Shown here piece by piece: positions 25,289 to 36,100 of a DNA stretch of 64,000 bases. The notes beneath the pieces are model-generated. The model was not told the origin of the DNA. It saw only the letters and a list, made by a program, of their open reading frames with translations, and searched no databases. The stretch's first letter is position 1; the number at the start of each line of letters is the position of its first letter. The stretch comes from Moraxella catarrhalis (lineage in GTDB: Bacteria > Pseudomonadota > Gammaproteobacteria > Pseudomonadales > Moraxellaceae): NCBI RefSeq assembly GCF_001656295.1, contig NZ_LXHE01000005.1, positions 1-64,000 on the forward strand, written 5' to 3'. Made by a program: the position numbers and the translations under genes.

Positions 25289-26400
25289 CAACCAAATCCT
25301 TTAAGCATTTAAAGTTCTCATGATAAAAAATTTTCTTGGCTTTAGCATATGTGGCATTTTTGGTAAATTCCCACATTTTTATCCATTTTGACTCTTGCAA
25401 ATCTTTAACGAATTTATCGTCTTTATCAAGGCATATTGCTAAATCATGCTCCAAATCAATTTTTGATAGATATATTCCTAAGCGAGAAAACTCATCAAAA
25501 CAATTTTTATTGCTTAAAATTTTGTTTCTAAAATGGTAGATTCTGATGCATTAGGTCCCAAGGCAACATTGTCTAACTTTTCTTTTTCTTCGCAATCACA
25601 GAGTAAATTGAATAAATCAATGCAACGATTAAATCCTAATGCGGTTAATTCACCTTTTCGTGAAACTTTAGCAATATCATTATCTGTTTTAATAATAATC
25701 TTAATACCTAATCCTTTTAATATTTGAATATATTTATCAAAATAGATGCCCGCAATGCTTTGTACAATGATATCTGTTCTATCGCACCCTAATGTATCTA
25801 ATACCCATTCAAAAAGTAATTTCTCAGATGACCCCTCAACCAATAAGACTCTATTAACGAATAAACATTGTGCTAAATTTTCCATTAAAATATTTTTAAG
25901 GTTATTATAATCATCTGTTATTTTGGCAATTTCTGAATTTATCTCCATTTTCCCGTTTCTTTTAAATGGTCGAATTAAATTAGCCTCATCACTAATTTTA
26001 AACAATAATTATGGCGAATGGATAACCAAAAATAAATAAGGGATGAATCCTTCATTAAAAATAGTTTTGGATAATTCAATCTGTGATGAAATAAAAAGAT
26101 GATTTTCAGGTTCTTCAATTAATAAAATTGGAATCTTTCCATTGGCAGCTTGCCCCTTATTAAGCAGATAACTTATAAGAGAATACTAAGAAAATACATT
26201 ACCTTCCTGACTCTTCCATCATCTGATGTGGGGTATATTTTTGCTTCAACCTCACATTCTGCATCCTTTGCATCGTACATATAAATATCTAAATTATGAT
26301 GCAAATCACCAAAAGTATGATTTGGTGATGTCTTTATTTGATAATTTTTATCAAATAATACAAGCTGTTCATTTAAATCGGATTCCATATTTCATTCTCA
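25281..26400 (-). pseudogene. gajA: gajA (OLD-family ATPase/TOPRIM nuclease of Gabija), decayed
   Basis: Pieces in several frames follow the order of an OLD nuclease: Walker B LLIEEPENHLF and H-loop VIHSP (about 26010-26110), then TOPRIM motifs VLLVEGSSEKLLFEWVL and IIIKTDND (25514-26005), then a C-terminal piece in another frame (SRLGIYLSKIDLEHDLA) that stops at 25281 over the gajB start. The N-terminal P-loop was not found. GajA cuts phage DNA when nucleotides fall, with GajB as helicase. Multiple frameshifts make it dead. Sequence before 26400 is too degraded to place. Confidence 0.65.
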
Positions 26401-26756
26401 GATCCCCAGTGCAAATTACTAATATATTTATTATCTTCTAACTCAATGGACAATTTGATTATAAAATATTGATCATCATCCACACTTACATTTTCAGCCC
26501 TGACAATAATAATATCTTTAAATTCACTCTCTTCTGATATATCCAAATAAACGGGTGCCGATCTTCAATTCCATCACTTCTAATTTTTATCACAGAATAA
26601 AAAATATCACAACTTCAACAATAAGATTACCATGATCATAATTAAAACCTTAAGAGAAATCCATAACAATCTAAAGTCATACCAAGCGAATACCATCTCG
26701 TAGACATGACATTTATGGTACAATAAAATATTAATAATTTAAACATAGGAACCGCC

Positions 26757-29700
26757 ATGACTGCCTTAGCCGAACTCACCAGCAAACTCAAAGAAATCTT
26801 TCAAATTGACCGTGCCGATTTGGATTTTGGCATTTATCGCATTTTAAACAGCCGTAACGAACAGATTACCCACTATCTAAACCACACTCTGCCAAAAAAC
26901 GTTGCCGACAAACTTGCCAAAGATGGTGACATGGAAACGGCGGTTTACCGTCACTTATTGACTTTTTTTAGCCGTTATTATGAAGAAGGCGATTTTATCA
27001 GCCAGCGTCGTTATAAAGGCGATACCTACGCCATTCCCTACAATGGCGAAGAAGTGATGCTACATTGGGCAAACAAAGACCAGTATTACACCAAATCGGG
27101 CGAAAACTTCACCAATTACCGTTTTGATTTGGCGGACGGACGACAAGTCTTTTTTAAACTAAACACCGCCGATACCGCCAAAGACAACCAAAAAGACAAC
27201 AAAGCGGAGAGAGTATTTGTCGTAGCCGAAGACGGCATTGTTGAAAGTGAAGATGAATTTGGCAACGTAATCACCCAAGCCATTACAGCCATTAGCGAAA
27301 GCGATGACGGTAAGGTTTTGACCATTTTGTTTGATTACACGGCTATTAAGGGTGCCAAACAAACACAAGCAAAAGATAAAGATACTGAAAAAGATAAATC
27401 CATTAACGGACAGACTGTTCAAACTTTGTTAGCCAATCCGATTATTGGCAAAAATTGGCAAATACTCGCCCAAAAAGAAGGAACAGAAAATAATCAAGAA
27501 CGCTCGCTATTACGCAAATATTTGGACGACTACACCGCCAAAAACAAAGCCGATTATTTTATTCATAAAGATTTGGGTGGATTTTTAAAGCGTGAATTGG
27601 ATTTTTATATCAAAAATGAAGTGATGAATTTGGACGACATTGACAATGTGTCAGCCTTTGCTGACATTGAGAACAATTTACGCCTAATCCAAACACTTCG
27701 CCACATCGCTCACGACATCATCGCCTTTTTGGCTCAATTAGAGAATTTCCAAAAACGACTTTGGGAAAAGAAAAAATTCGTTGCCGATTGCCACTATCTC
27801 ATCACGCTGGACAACATTGACAAAAGATTCCACGCAGAGATTTTTGCCAATCAAAAACAGCTTGATGAGTGGCAAAAACTCTATCAGTTACCAAGTGTTA
27901 CCCCCCCCCCCGACAATCCGCATTTAGTCGTTAATACGTCATTGTTCAGTCAATCTTTCCAAGCCAAATTATTGGGCGGTTTTGATGAATTGGACAATCA
28001 AATCGACGGCACAATCATTCATAGCGATAACTTCCAAGCCCTAAATCTGCTACAAGCCAAATATCAAGGTCAAGTCAAATGTATTTATATTGACCCGCCG
28101 TATAATACGGAAGATGATAGAGAAAAAGGAGATTTTTTATACAAAGATAGTTTTGCACAATCCACTTGGTTATCAATGTTTGAAAACCGCTTGCAATTAA
28201 GTCGCAATTTATTAAATTATAATGGTTTATTGGCTTGCCATATGGACGAACACGAACATCTATCATTGGAATATGTTATTAAGCAAATGTTCGGTAGTGG
28301 GGATATGGGTAAATTAATTTGGGATAAAAGAAATCCCAAAGGCGATGCAAAAGGCTTATCAGCCCAGCATGAATATGTTCATTTTGCAACAAATAACATA
28401 AATCATTTAGATGATGAAACTGCCTTTGTAAGAAATAAAGCAAATGCAGAACTAATGCTTGATAAAGTTGAAAAATTAATTAAAAAATATGGCATTACTG
28501 AAAAAACAAGGGAAAAATATAAAGAGTGGATAAAAGAAAACAAAGATAAATTATCTGGCGGAGAAAAAGCTTATAATCAAATTGATGATAATGGTGATAT
28601 TTTTCGTCCTGTATCTATGGCTTGGCCCAACAAAAAAACAGCACCTGATGATTATTTTATTCCACTCATTCACCCTATTACAGGCAAGCCTTGCCCTGTT
28701 CCTGCTCGCGGTTGGCGTAATCCGCCTACAACAATGCAAAAATTATTAGAAAAAGATTTAATTCTATTTGGACAAGATGAAAGTATAATTCCAAATAGAA
28801 AATATCTTTTAAAAGAAAATTTAACCGAAAATGTATCATCGCTTTACTATATGGGAAGTAGTGATGATGAATTATTTAAGAATATGGGATTTAGTTTTGA
28901 TAACCCAAAACCAATTCAAGCAAGTAAATATTTTTTATCAATCATCGCACGCCCACAAAACTCTCTAATCCTAGACTACTTTGCAGGTTCAGGCACAACC
29001 GCCCACGCCGTAATCAATCTTAACCGTGAAGATGGTGGCAATCGCAAGTTTATTTTGGTGGAGCAAGGCGAGTATTTTGATACGGTGCTAAAACCCCGCA
29101 TTCAAAAAGTCATTTTTGCCAAAGACTACAAAGACGGTAAACCTGTGGCGGATAAGGACGGACAATTTGGTGGTATCAGTCAAATCGTCAAAGTCCTAAA
29201 ATTAGAAAGCTATGAAGATACACTCAATAATCTTGTTTTAAAACCAAAAGATTTGGCAGGTCTTGGCGAACAAACTCAAAACGATTATGTTTTAAACTAT
29301 ATGCTGGATATTGAAAGTCGTGAAAGTTTATTAAATGTGGCAGATTTTGCCAAACCATTTGATTATCAATTAGACATCACAACGAACAGTGCTGGGGCAT
29401 CTGTCCGCCAAAAAATTGATTTGGTAGAAACCTTTAACTACCTGATTGGGGCGACTGTTTTGGGCATTGATGACCGAAGAGATGGTAAAGGCTATGTAGA
29501 GATTGAATGTCGATTGCCACGCCAAAATGACGATGAACGCACACTGATTTTTTGGCGTGATTGCGACAAATTGGGCTATGACGAACTAAAAGCAATGTTT
29601 GTTGCACGCAATATCAACCCCAGAGAAAGCATTTATCAAGAGATTTATATCAATGGCGACCACACCCTAGATACGGTATGGGAAAGTGCGGACAGTGTGC

Positions 29701-29765
29701 AAAGCACCCTGAAAGTCAAATCCATTGAGCAAGAATTTTTGACATTGATGTTTGGAGCAATCTAA
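26757..29765 (+). CDS. mod: Adenine-specific DNA methyltransferase, phase-variable by C11 tract
   Basis: The 1002-residue protein has motif IV DPPYNTE (about residues 446-452) and, later, motif I as LDYFAGSGTTAHAVINLN (about 740-757). This is the beta-class N6-adenine methyltransferase order used by type III Mod subunits. It is longer than usual Mod (about 600-700) because of a 400-residue N-terminal region with charged helices. Eleven C in a row at 27901-27911 encode TPPP before DNPH. Gain or loss of one C gives a stop within about ten codons, and so a product of about 390 residues with no catalytic motif. It starts at ATG after AGGAACCGCC and is followed 1 nt later by the Res gene. Confidence 0.88.
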   Translation: MTALAELTSKLKEIFQIDRADLDFGIYRILNSRNEQITHYLNHTLPKNVADKLAKDGDMETAVYRHLLTFFSRYYEEGDFISQRRYKGDTYAIPYNGEEVMLHWANKDQYYTKSGENFTNYRFDLADGRQVFFKLNTADTAKDNQKDNKAERVFVVAEDGIVESEDEFGNVITQAITAISESDDGKVLTILFDYTAIKGAKQTQAKDKDTEKDKSINGQTVQTLLANPIIGKNWQILAQKEGTENNQERSLLRKYLDDYTAKNKADYFIHKDLGGFLKRELDFYIKNEVMNLDDIDNVSAFADIENNLRLIQTLRHIAHDIIAFLAQLENFQKRLWEKKKFVADCHYLITLDNIDKRFHAEIFANQKQLDEWQKLYQLPSVTPPPDNPHLVVNTSLFSQSFQAKLLGGFDELDNQIDGTIIHSDNFQALNLLQAKYQGQVKCIYIDPPYNTEDDREKGDFLYKDSFAQSTWLSMFENRLQLSRNLLNYNGLLACHMDEHEHLSLEYVIKQMFGSGDMGKLIWDKRNPKGDAKGLSAQHEYVHFATNNINHLDDETAFVRNKANAELMLDKVEKLIKKYGITEKTREKYKEWIKENKDKLSGGEKAYNQIDDNGDIFRPVSMAWPNKKTAPDDYFIPLIHPITGKPCPVPARGWRNPPTTMQKLLEKDLILFGQDESIIPNRKYLLKENLTENVSSLYYMGSSDDELFKNMGFSFDNPKPIQASKYFLSIIARPQNSLILDYFAGSGTTAHAVINLNREDGGNRKFILVEQGEYFDTVLKPRIQKVIFAKDYKDGKPVADKDGQFGGISQIVKVLKLESYEDTLNNLVLKPKDLAGLGEQTQNDYVLNYMLDIESRESLLNVADFAKPFDYQLDITTNSAGASVRQKIDLVETFNYLIGATVLGIDDRRDGKGYVEIECRLPRQNDDERTLIFWRDCDKLGYDELKAMFVARNINPRESIYQEIYINGDHTLDTVWESADSVQSTLKVKSIEQEFLTLMFGAI
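27901..27911 (+). repeat. C11 homopolymer inside the methyltransferase gene
   Basis: Eleven consecutive C follow GTTA and precede GACAATCC. The reading frame is open with 11. With 10 or 12 it closes at TAG or TAA shortly downstream. Tracts of this length are known sites of slipped-strand switching in Neisseria, Haemophilus and Moraxella. Confidence 0.9.
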
Positions 29766-29766
29766 G

Positions 29767-32700
29767 ATGGCAAAAGCAACCAAGACCAAACAGACCAAAT
29801 TAGATTTTCATCAGCATTTGATTTTAAATCGCTGGCTGTTATCACTGTTTAATGTGGATAAACCACAAGATTTTTTTGGCAAACAGCCCGAACGTTTTGA
29901 AGGCGTGTTAAACGGCAATACGCTGTTTTTGGACGAGATTCTGTACGGACAATTTTTCCGTTTGCATAACAGTCCATTAACGGCAGAAGAATTACGCCGT
30001 TATGACTTAAATATTGTCAAACATTGGCAAAAAATCACCGCAAAACGCAATCAAAAAGACGGCTTTGAATTGAAAATGAAATATTTTCAATATTTAAGTT
30101 TGCTGTTTACTGAAATTTATTTAGATTGGTATTTTAATAAATCTCAAGATTTATTGGATGCACTGAATCAAGCCAAATCCGATTATGAATTTCAAATCAA
30201 AGAAGCCAAAACATTCCCACCCTTTGTTTTGGAGGATTTGTCCAGTCTTGCTTTTTGGAACGCCACAGGCAGTGGTAAAACATTGATTATGCACGTTAAT
30301 ATTTTGCAATATCAGCATTATGCCAAAACAATAGACAAAATCATTGTTATCACTACCAATGAAGGATTGTCTAAACAGCATTTGGGCGATTTGCTGCTGT
30401 CGGATTTTTCAGCCAGCCTGTTTGGTAAAAATACTGGGCAGCTCATAAAATCTGATGTGGAAATTATTGAAATTACCAAACTGGCAGACAAAGACGGCGA
30501 TAAGACCGTAGCGGCGGAAAGTTTCTTAGGAAATAATTTGGTATTGGTTGACGAAGGTCATCGTGGCAGTAGTAACGAAACGGGTCAGTGGCTAAAAAAT
30601 CGTGAAATCGTTAGTCGAGATGGTTTTTCGTTTGAGTATTCGGCAACGCTTGGACAAGTGGTCAGCGGACGCAAAAACCCATTTTTTGAAAAATACGCCA
30701 AATCGATTTTGTTTGACTATTCTTATAAATATTTTTATCAAGACGGCTTTGGCAAAGAAAGCCTGATTTTAAATTTAAATAAAGAGAATAACTATTTTGA
30801 ACAGCACGAAAAATTGTATTTAACTGCCTGCTTATTGGCATTTTATCAACAAAAATATTTATTTAAAGCGCATCAAAGTGAAGTAAGTCAATGGAATATT
30901 GAAAATCCTTTGATGGTTTTTGTGGGCAGTAAAGTCTCCGTAAAATCATCTCCTGGACAAAAAGACAACGAATCTCAGAAAATAGAAAAATCAGACGTAT
31001 TAAAAGTAGTAAATTTCTTGGCATATTTTGTCAATCACACCGATGAAGTCATTGGTTTTTTAAAAGACTTGATTGGCAATACCGCACGCCTTGTCAATGA
31101 TAAGGGCGTGGATATTTTTAAAGGCAGGTTTAATCCTTTAACGCATTTTCAAGGCAAAGAAAACGAGCTGTATGCCGATATGCTTGATAAAGTGATGAAT
31201 GCTAAACATAAAGCCCGTTTACGATTGACACACCTAAAAAAATCGGACGGCGAATTGGCATTGTCATTGGGCGAAAATGGCATACCTTTTGGTATAATTA
31301 ACATTGGCAACAGTGGCGGATTTTTCGAAGCAGCTGAAAATTCTACCGATTTTGATTGCGTCAGTGATGATTTTAATGAAGGTTATTTTGGACAAATTAA
31401 CAGTGATAAATCGCCCATTAATATTTTGATTGGCTCAAAGAAATTTACCGAAGGCTGGTCAAGCTGGCGAGTTTCTACCATGGGCTTACTCAATATTGGT
31501 AAAAATGAAGGCAGCCAAATCATCCAGTTGTTTGGACGTGGCGTACGCCTAAAAGGGCAAAATATGTCATTAAGACGCAGTGTGCCAAACGAACGCCCCA
31601 AATCATTTGATTTAAAAAAGCTAGAAACACTCAATATTTTTGGCATCAATGCTAATTATATGGACGCATTTCGTGAGTATCTGTCAGATGAGGGCATTGA
31701 TACAACTGAAGTTATTACCATTGAGTTTGATAGCCGCGCCAATCTACCAAAAGATGTGGTTCTGCAGACTCTATCGCTTGACGATGCTTATAAAGGCAAT
31801 CGTGAAAAAAGCTTTAAACGCACCGAAACTGTCACGCTGTTTGATATTCCCGATAAATATAAAAACATCAGAACTCCGATGGCAGTTTTAGATTTATATC
31901 CAAAAGTTCAAGCCATTGCCAGTCGTGATAACGCCATAAAAATTAGCGAAAATCAAAAAGAAAAAAACAAGTTAAACACCCTGATTTTTGAATTCATCAA
32001 CTGGGATAGGATTTATTTAGCATTGTTAAATCACAAGATGTGGCAATCCTTCAATAATCTTAAATTGGATAAAGACAAAATCAAACAATTTGCCCAGCAA
32101 GGCGATTGGTACAAATTATACATTCCAAGCGGTGAATTAACCATTCATCACTTTGACGACATCATCAAGCAAGAGAATATTTTATTGGACTTGCTGATGA
32201 ATTATTTGGACGCCTTTTATAAGAAACTAAAAGGTGCTTATGAAGGGCAATATTATAAAAAACAAGTCATTGACCACAGTCACAAAGCATTATTGGAAAA
32301 TTATGTTTTTGATATTCGCCCCAATGAAGATGTCGGCGTGCCAAGCTATGAAAGCAAATTAACCGAATTAAAAGATTGGGTAGAAAGTGGCAATTTGGCG
32401 AAAGTGATGGGATTCCGTGATAGCCATGTTAATGCCATTTGTTTTGACAGACATTTATTTTATCCAATCATTACCCTAGACAATAAAGACAGCCTGCCGT
32501 TCTCACTCAAGCCTTTGTTAATGGAAGCCAAAAGCGAACGCAAGTTTGTGATTGATTTACAAAACGCTTTCAAAGATGACAAATTAAAAGACTGGATTGG
32601 TGATAAAGAGCTGTATTTATTGCGAAATGCATCCAATAAAGCCAAAGGGTTGGGATTTACATTGGCTGGCGATTTTTATCCTGATTTTTTGTTGTGGCTG

Positions 32701-33045
32701 GTTGATAAACATAACCAAAAACAATGGTTGACCTTTATTGATCCCAAAGGTATTCGCCAATTATCCTTTGATGATCCCAAGTTTATGTTGTTTGATGAAT
32801 TAAAAACACTTTCAGGCAACCTTAAGCCAGACAATCTCATTTTAAACAGTTTTATTTTATCCATTACGCCAAGTAAAGATACCACAGAAACTGGAGCATT
32901 GAATCATTTTGGCAAGACCTATACAGAATTTTCCCAAAAGCATATTTTGTTTATGGAGCATATCAATGGCGTTGATTATCTGGAACATCTATTTAAAGCC
33001 ATCTTATCTGATGATTATTTAGAAACGATAAATTGGGAAACATAA
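29767..33045 (+). CDS. res: Type III restriction Res-like helicase/nuclease
   Basis: About 1092 residues. I chose ATG at 29767, 1 nt after the mod stop and 9 nt after GGAG, over the TTG at 29752. Helicase motifs: P-loop FWNATGSGKTLIMHVN (about residues 165-180) and motif II LVDEGHRGS. A VI-like motif IIQLFGRGVRLKGQ lies near residue 583. The C-terminus has a PD-(D/E)xK-like nuclease pattern, DFYPDFLLW then WLTFIDPKG. It should translocate on and cut DNA lacking its partner's methylation. Tight linkage to mod supports this. It is longer than typical Res. Confidence 0.85.
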   Translation: MAKATKTKQTKLDFHQHLILNRWLLSLFNVDKPQDFFGKQPERFEGVLNGNTLFLDEILYGQFFRLHNSPLTAEELRRYDLNIVKHWQKITAKRNQKDGFELKMKYFQYLSLLFTEIYLDWYFNKSQDLLDALNQAKSDYEFQIKEAKTFPPFVLEDLSSLAFWNATGSGKTLIMHVNILQYQHYAKTIDKIIVITTNEGLSKQHLGDLLLSDFSASLFGKNTGQLIKSDVEIIEITKLADKDGDKTVAAESFLGNNLVLVDEGHRGSSNETGQWLKNREIVSRDGFSFEYSATLGQVVSGRKNPFFEKYAKSILFDYSYKYFYQDGFGKESLILNLNKENNYFEQHEKLYLTACLLAFYQQKYLFKAHQSEVSQWNIENPLMVFVGSKVSVKSSPGQKDNESQKIEKSDVLKVVNFLAYFVNHTDEVIGFLKDLIGNTARLVNDKGVDIFKGRFNPLTHFQGKENELYADMLDKVMNAKHKARLRLTHLKKSDGELALSLGENGIPFGIINIGNSGGFFEAAENSTDFDCVSDDFNEGYFGQINSDKSPINILIGSKKFTEGWSSWRVSTMGLLNIGKNEGSQIIQLFGRGVRLKGQNMSLRRSVPNERPKSFDLKKLETLNIFGINANYMDAFREYLSDEGIDTTEVITIEFDSRANLPKDVVLQTLSLDDAYKGNREKSFKRTETVTLFDIPDKYKNIRTPMAVLDLYPKVQAIASRDNAIKISENQKEKNKLNTLIFEFINWDRIYLALLNHKMWQSFNNLKLDKDKIKQFAQQGDWYKLYIPSGELTIHHFDDIIKQENILLDLLMNYLDAFYKKLKGAYEGQYYKKQVIDHSHKALLENYVFDIRPNEDVGVPSYESKLTELKDWVESGNLAKVMGFRDSHVNAICFDRHLFYPIITLDNKDSLPFSLKPLLMEAKSERKFVIDLQNAFKDDKLKDWIGDKELYLLRNASNKAKGLGFTLAGDFYPDFLLWLVDKHNQKQWLTFIDPKGIRQLSFDDPKFMLFDELKTLSGNLKPDNLILNSFILSITPSKDTTETGALNHFGKTYTEFSQKHILFMEHINGVDYLEHLFKAILSDDYLETINWET

Positions 33046-33049
33046 AGAG

Positions 33050-35887
33050 ATGAACATCACACCACACCAAGCCAAATATTTTGCTAATGCTATTTTATGC
33101 CAATCTGACAATGGCGTAGAACGCATTACGCAAGGTTTATTTAATGCCAAAGTGGATTTGAATCCACACCAAATTGATGCTGCTATTTTCGCCTTACACA
33201 ATCCTTTGGATAGAGGTGTATTATTGGCAGATGAAGTTGGTTTGGGTAAGACCATTGAAGCAGGCTTGGTGTTGTGTCAATTATGGGCAGAGCGTAAACG
33301 CCAGCTTATTATTGTTTGTCCTGCTGTGCTTCGCAAACAATGGCAAAATGAATTGGTAAATAAATTTGGACTGCCAAGCATTATTTTTGACAAACACATG
33401 CTAAAAGATTTTGGCAATGATGAGTTTAAATTTCTATCTGGTCATATTGGAAAACAGATCATCATTACTTCTCACCATTATGCCAGTAAATTTGCTGATA
33501 CTTTGGCAGGGTATTATTTTGATTGCGTGATTATTGATGAAGCCCATAAATTAAGAAATGCTCACCGCAACAGCAATAAAATGGGGCGAGCTCTCAAAGC
33601 GGCATTTCAAGGACGCAAAAAAATTCTCTTAACCGCCACTCCCTTACAAAACAGCTTAATGGAATTATATGGCTTATCCACTTTGATTGATGATGAAATG
33701 TTTGGCGATGAGAAGGTCTTTCGACGTGAGTTCATTAATAGACAAAATAACGATGAGTTAAAAAATCGCTTGCAGGCTGTAGTCAAGCGTACTTTACGAA
33801 AAGATGTAAGCGAATACATTCGCTACACCAAACGCCATACCATTACCCAAAATTTCTATCCCAGTGATGACGAACAACGACTTTATGAGTCCATTTCTGA
33901 GTTTATTGGGCAAGAAAATACCATTGCCCTTCCCAGAAGCCAACGCCATTTGATTGGCTTGATTTTACGCAAACTACTGGCATCCAGCCCCTATGCTGTT
34001 GCTGATACATTACAAATCATTCTAAATCGTTTATTGGCATTAAAAAAACAACAGCAAACGAGTGATTTGTTATCCCAATTTGATGATATTGAGAGCGATT
34101 TGGTTGGTGAGTTTGATGAATGGGAGGATGATGATAGCAGTGATGACAACAGTAATGGTGATTTAACAAATTTAAATCAAGAAATAGCCCAAATTCAATC
34201 TTTTATCAACAAAACTCATGAATTAAAAAACGACAGTAAAGCCCAATCCTTATTAACCGCATTGGCAACAGGCTTTGATAAGATGAATGAATTGGGCGCA
34301 AAGCAGAAAGTGATTATTTTTACTGAAAGCGTCCGCACGCAAAGCTATTTATTTGACTTTTTAAGCAATAACGGCTATCGGGATAAAATCGTTTGTTTTT
34401 CAGGCAGTAGTAATAGCAGTAAAGACAATCAAGCCGTCTATCAAAAATGGCTAAATAATTCAGATAATAAACATAAAATCACAGGTTCAAAAGCTGTTGA
34501 TGTTAGAACAGCACTCATTGATGAGTTTGAACAAACAGCGCAGATTATGATTGCCACAGAATCAGCTTCTGAGGGAGTGAATTTGCAATTTTGCTCTTTG
34601 CTTATCAATTATGATCTGCCGTGGAATCCGCAAAGAGTAGAACAAAGGATTGGACGTTGTCATCGTTATGGTCAATTATTTGACGTGGTTGTGATTAATT
34701 TTTTAAACAAACGCAATGAAGCCGATCAAAGAATTTTGGAATTACTGGGCGAAAAATTTAAGTTATTTGACGGCGTATTTGGTGTTTCTGATGAAATATT
34801 AGGGCGTATAGAAAGTGGTATTGATTTTGAAAAACGGATTAACCAAATTTATGATAAATGTCGTACATCCGATGAAATCAAAACCGCTTTTGATGAACTG
34901 CAAAAAGAACTGGAAAGTCAGATTCAGGCAAATCTAGAACGAGCAGGCAGTCAAATTTTGGATTATTTTGACGAAGATGTGCAAGAAAAACTAAAACTGC
35001 AATTATCAAAAAGCCAGAGTCTGTTGGACAAAACCAGCCGTTATTTCTGGTTAGCCACACAATTTGCTTTAAATAATAAAGCTAATTTTGATGAAAAAAA
35101 CGGAAGTTTTTATTTGCACAGCCCACCAAAAGGCTTTCAGGCTGCCAATTATGTTTTACAAGCTCAAAACGAGCAAAAAGGACATGATTATCGCCTACAT
35201 CATCCACTTGGTGAGTACTGCTTGTCTGTTTGTCAAAATGCCCACACTCCAATCGCTTCGCTGTCCTTTGATTATACCAATTATCACAGTAAGCTATCTA
35301 TTATTGGACAAAAACAAGGACAATCAGGCTGGCTTTGGGTAGATAAAGTTGGTTTTTATGGTGAAAAACAGACACACGAAGAAATAGTCTTTACCGCCTG
35401 TACCGAGCAAGGTGAATGGCTTGACGATGATTTTTGTCAAAAATTACTGAGTATTCAAGCACAAAGCGATAAACCTAATAAAGCATTTCCAGAGAATTTG
35501 ACACAAAATGCCAAGCAAGCCATCACTGCCCTAACCGCACGCCATAGTGAAAGCCAAAGTATTTTATTAAAAAAAGAAAGTCAAAGACTGGATAAATGGG
35601 CGGAAGATAAAATTAAAGCCAGCGAACAAGAGATTGCCGATATTGATGAAAAAATCAAGCAGATTAAACGCAATAAAAATCAAGCTAGAAATTTGGAGGA
35701 ATTGGCACAAATAGAAAGTGAGTTAAAAAATACAGAAAGACAACGACGTCGTTTACGTCAATCTTTATTTGATGTTCAAGATGAAATTGAAGAGCAGCGA
35801 GATGAATTGTTTAGTAGAATACAATCTCAATTGGCCCAAGATACAAAGGTTGAGCATCTATTCGCTATACATTGGGCAATAAATTAA
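33050..35887 (+). CDS. SNF2-type helicase of the restriction-like operon
   Basis: The 945-residue protein has SNF2/RapA-like motifs: LADEVGLGKTIEAGLVLCQL (residues about 58-77), IIDEAHKLRNAHRNSNKMG, LLTATPLQNSLMELYGL, then ATESASEGVNLQFCSLLINY and NPQRVEQRIGRCHRYGQ. An acidic insert (DEWEDDDSSDDNSNG) and a C-terminal coiled coil (QIKRNKNQARNLEELAQIES) are visible. It starts 4 nt after the Res stop. SNF2 helicases of this kind appear in DISARM and related systems, but no other DISARM gene is present. The third gene probably remodels DNA-protein complexes or aids translocation. Confidence 0.85.
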   Translation: MNITPHQAKYFANAILCQSDNGVERITQGLFNAKVDLNPHQIDAAIFALHNPLDRGVLLADEVGLGKTIEAGLVLCQLWAERKRQLIIVCPAVLRKQWQNELVNKFGLPSIIFDKHMLKDFGNDEFKFLSGHIGKQIIITSHHYASKFADTLAGYYFDCVIIDEAHKLRNAHRNSNKMGRALKAAFQGRKKILLTATPLQNSLMELYGLSTLIDDEMFGDEKVFRREFINRQNNDELKNRLQAVVKRTLRKDVSEYIRYTKRHTITQNFYPSDDEQRLYESISEFIGQENTIALPRSQRHLIGLILRKLLASSPYAVADTLQIILNRLLALKKQQQTSDLLSQFDDIESDLVGEFDEWEDDDSSDDNSNGDLTNLNQEIAQIQSFINKTHELKNDSKAQSLLTALATGFDKMNELGAKQKVIIFTESVRTQSYLFDFLSNNGYRDKIVCFSGSSNSSKDNQAVYQKWLNNSDNKHKITGSKAVDVRTALIDEFEQTAQIMIATESASEGVNLQFCSLLINYDLPWNPQRVEQRIGRCHRYGQLFDVVVINFLNKRNEADQRILELLGEKFKLFDGVFGVSDEILGRIESGIDFEKRINQIYDKCRTSDEIKTAFDELQKELESQIQANLERAGSQILDYFDEDVQEKLKLQLSKSQSLLDKTSRYFWLATQFALNNKANFDEKNGSFYLHSPPKGFQAANYVLQAQNEQKGHDYRLHHPLGEYCLSVCQNAHTPIASLSFDYTNYHSKLSIIGQKQGQSGWLWVDKVGFYGEKQTHEEIVFTACTEQGEWLDDDFCQKLLSIQAQSDKPNKAFPENLTQNAKQAITALTARHSESQSILLKKESQRLDKWAEDKIKASEQEIADIDEKIKQIKRNKNQARNLEELAQIESELKNTERQRRRLRQSLFDVQDEIEEQRDELFSRIQSQLAQDTKVEHLFAIHWAIN

Positions 35888-36029
35888 CCCCCTTCTCTGC
35901 GGTTATACTTGGTGCAATAAAATAGCAGTGCTTGTCATGGTAATATACGGCATGGTTGGTTCTTAATGTTAAAAGCGCTGGCATTGCATTGTTTCCTACA
36001 GAAAGCAATGCAATACCTTTGAGTTCGCG
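35884..36029 (-). pseudogene. Scrap of an unrecognised gene
   Basis: A minus-strand open stretch encodes LKGIALLSVGNNAMPALLTL and HAVYYHDKHCYFIAPS, with no start or stop of its own. It lies between the SNF2 gene and the IS256 element. The residue pattern looks like real protein, but no family is recognised. Confidence 0.3.
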
Positions 36030-36100
36030 CTTATAGGAATTCTATTCAATTATTCCACTACAAATCGACAGCTAAAAAGGTGCATTTATAAAAAATTCAC

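Noticed and set aside
26757-35887. DISARM system
   Set aside because: A methyltransferase and a SNF2 helicase are present, but drmA, drmB, drmC and drmE are not; a Res-like gene lies between instead.
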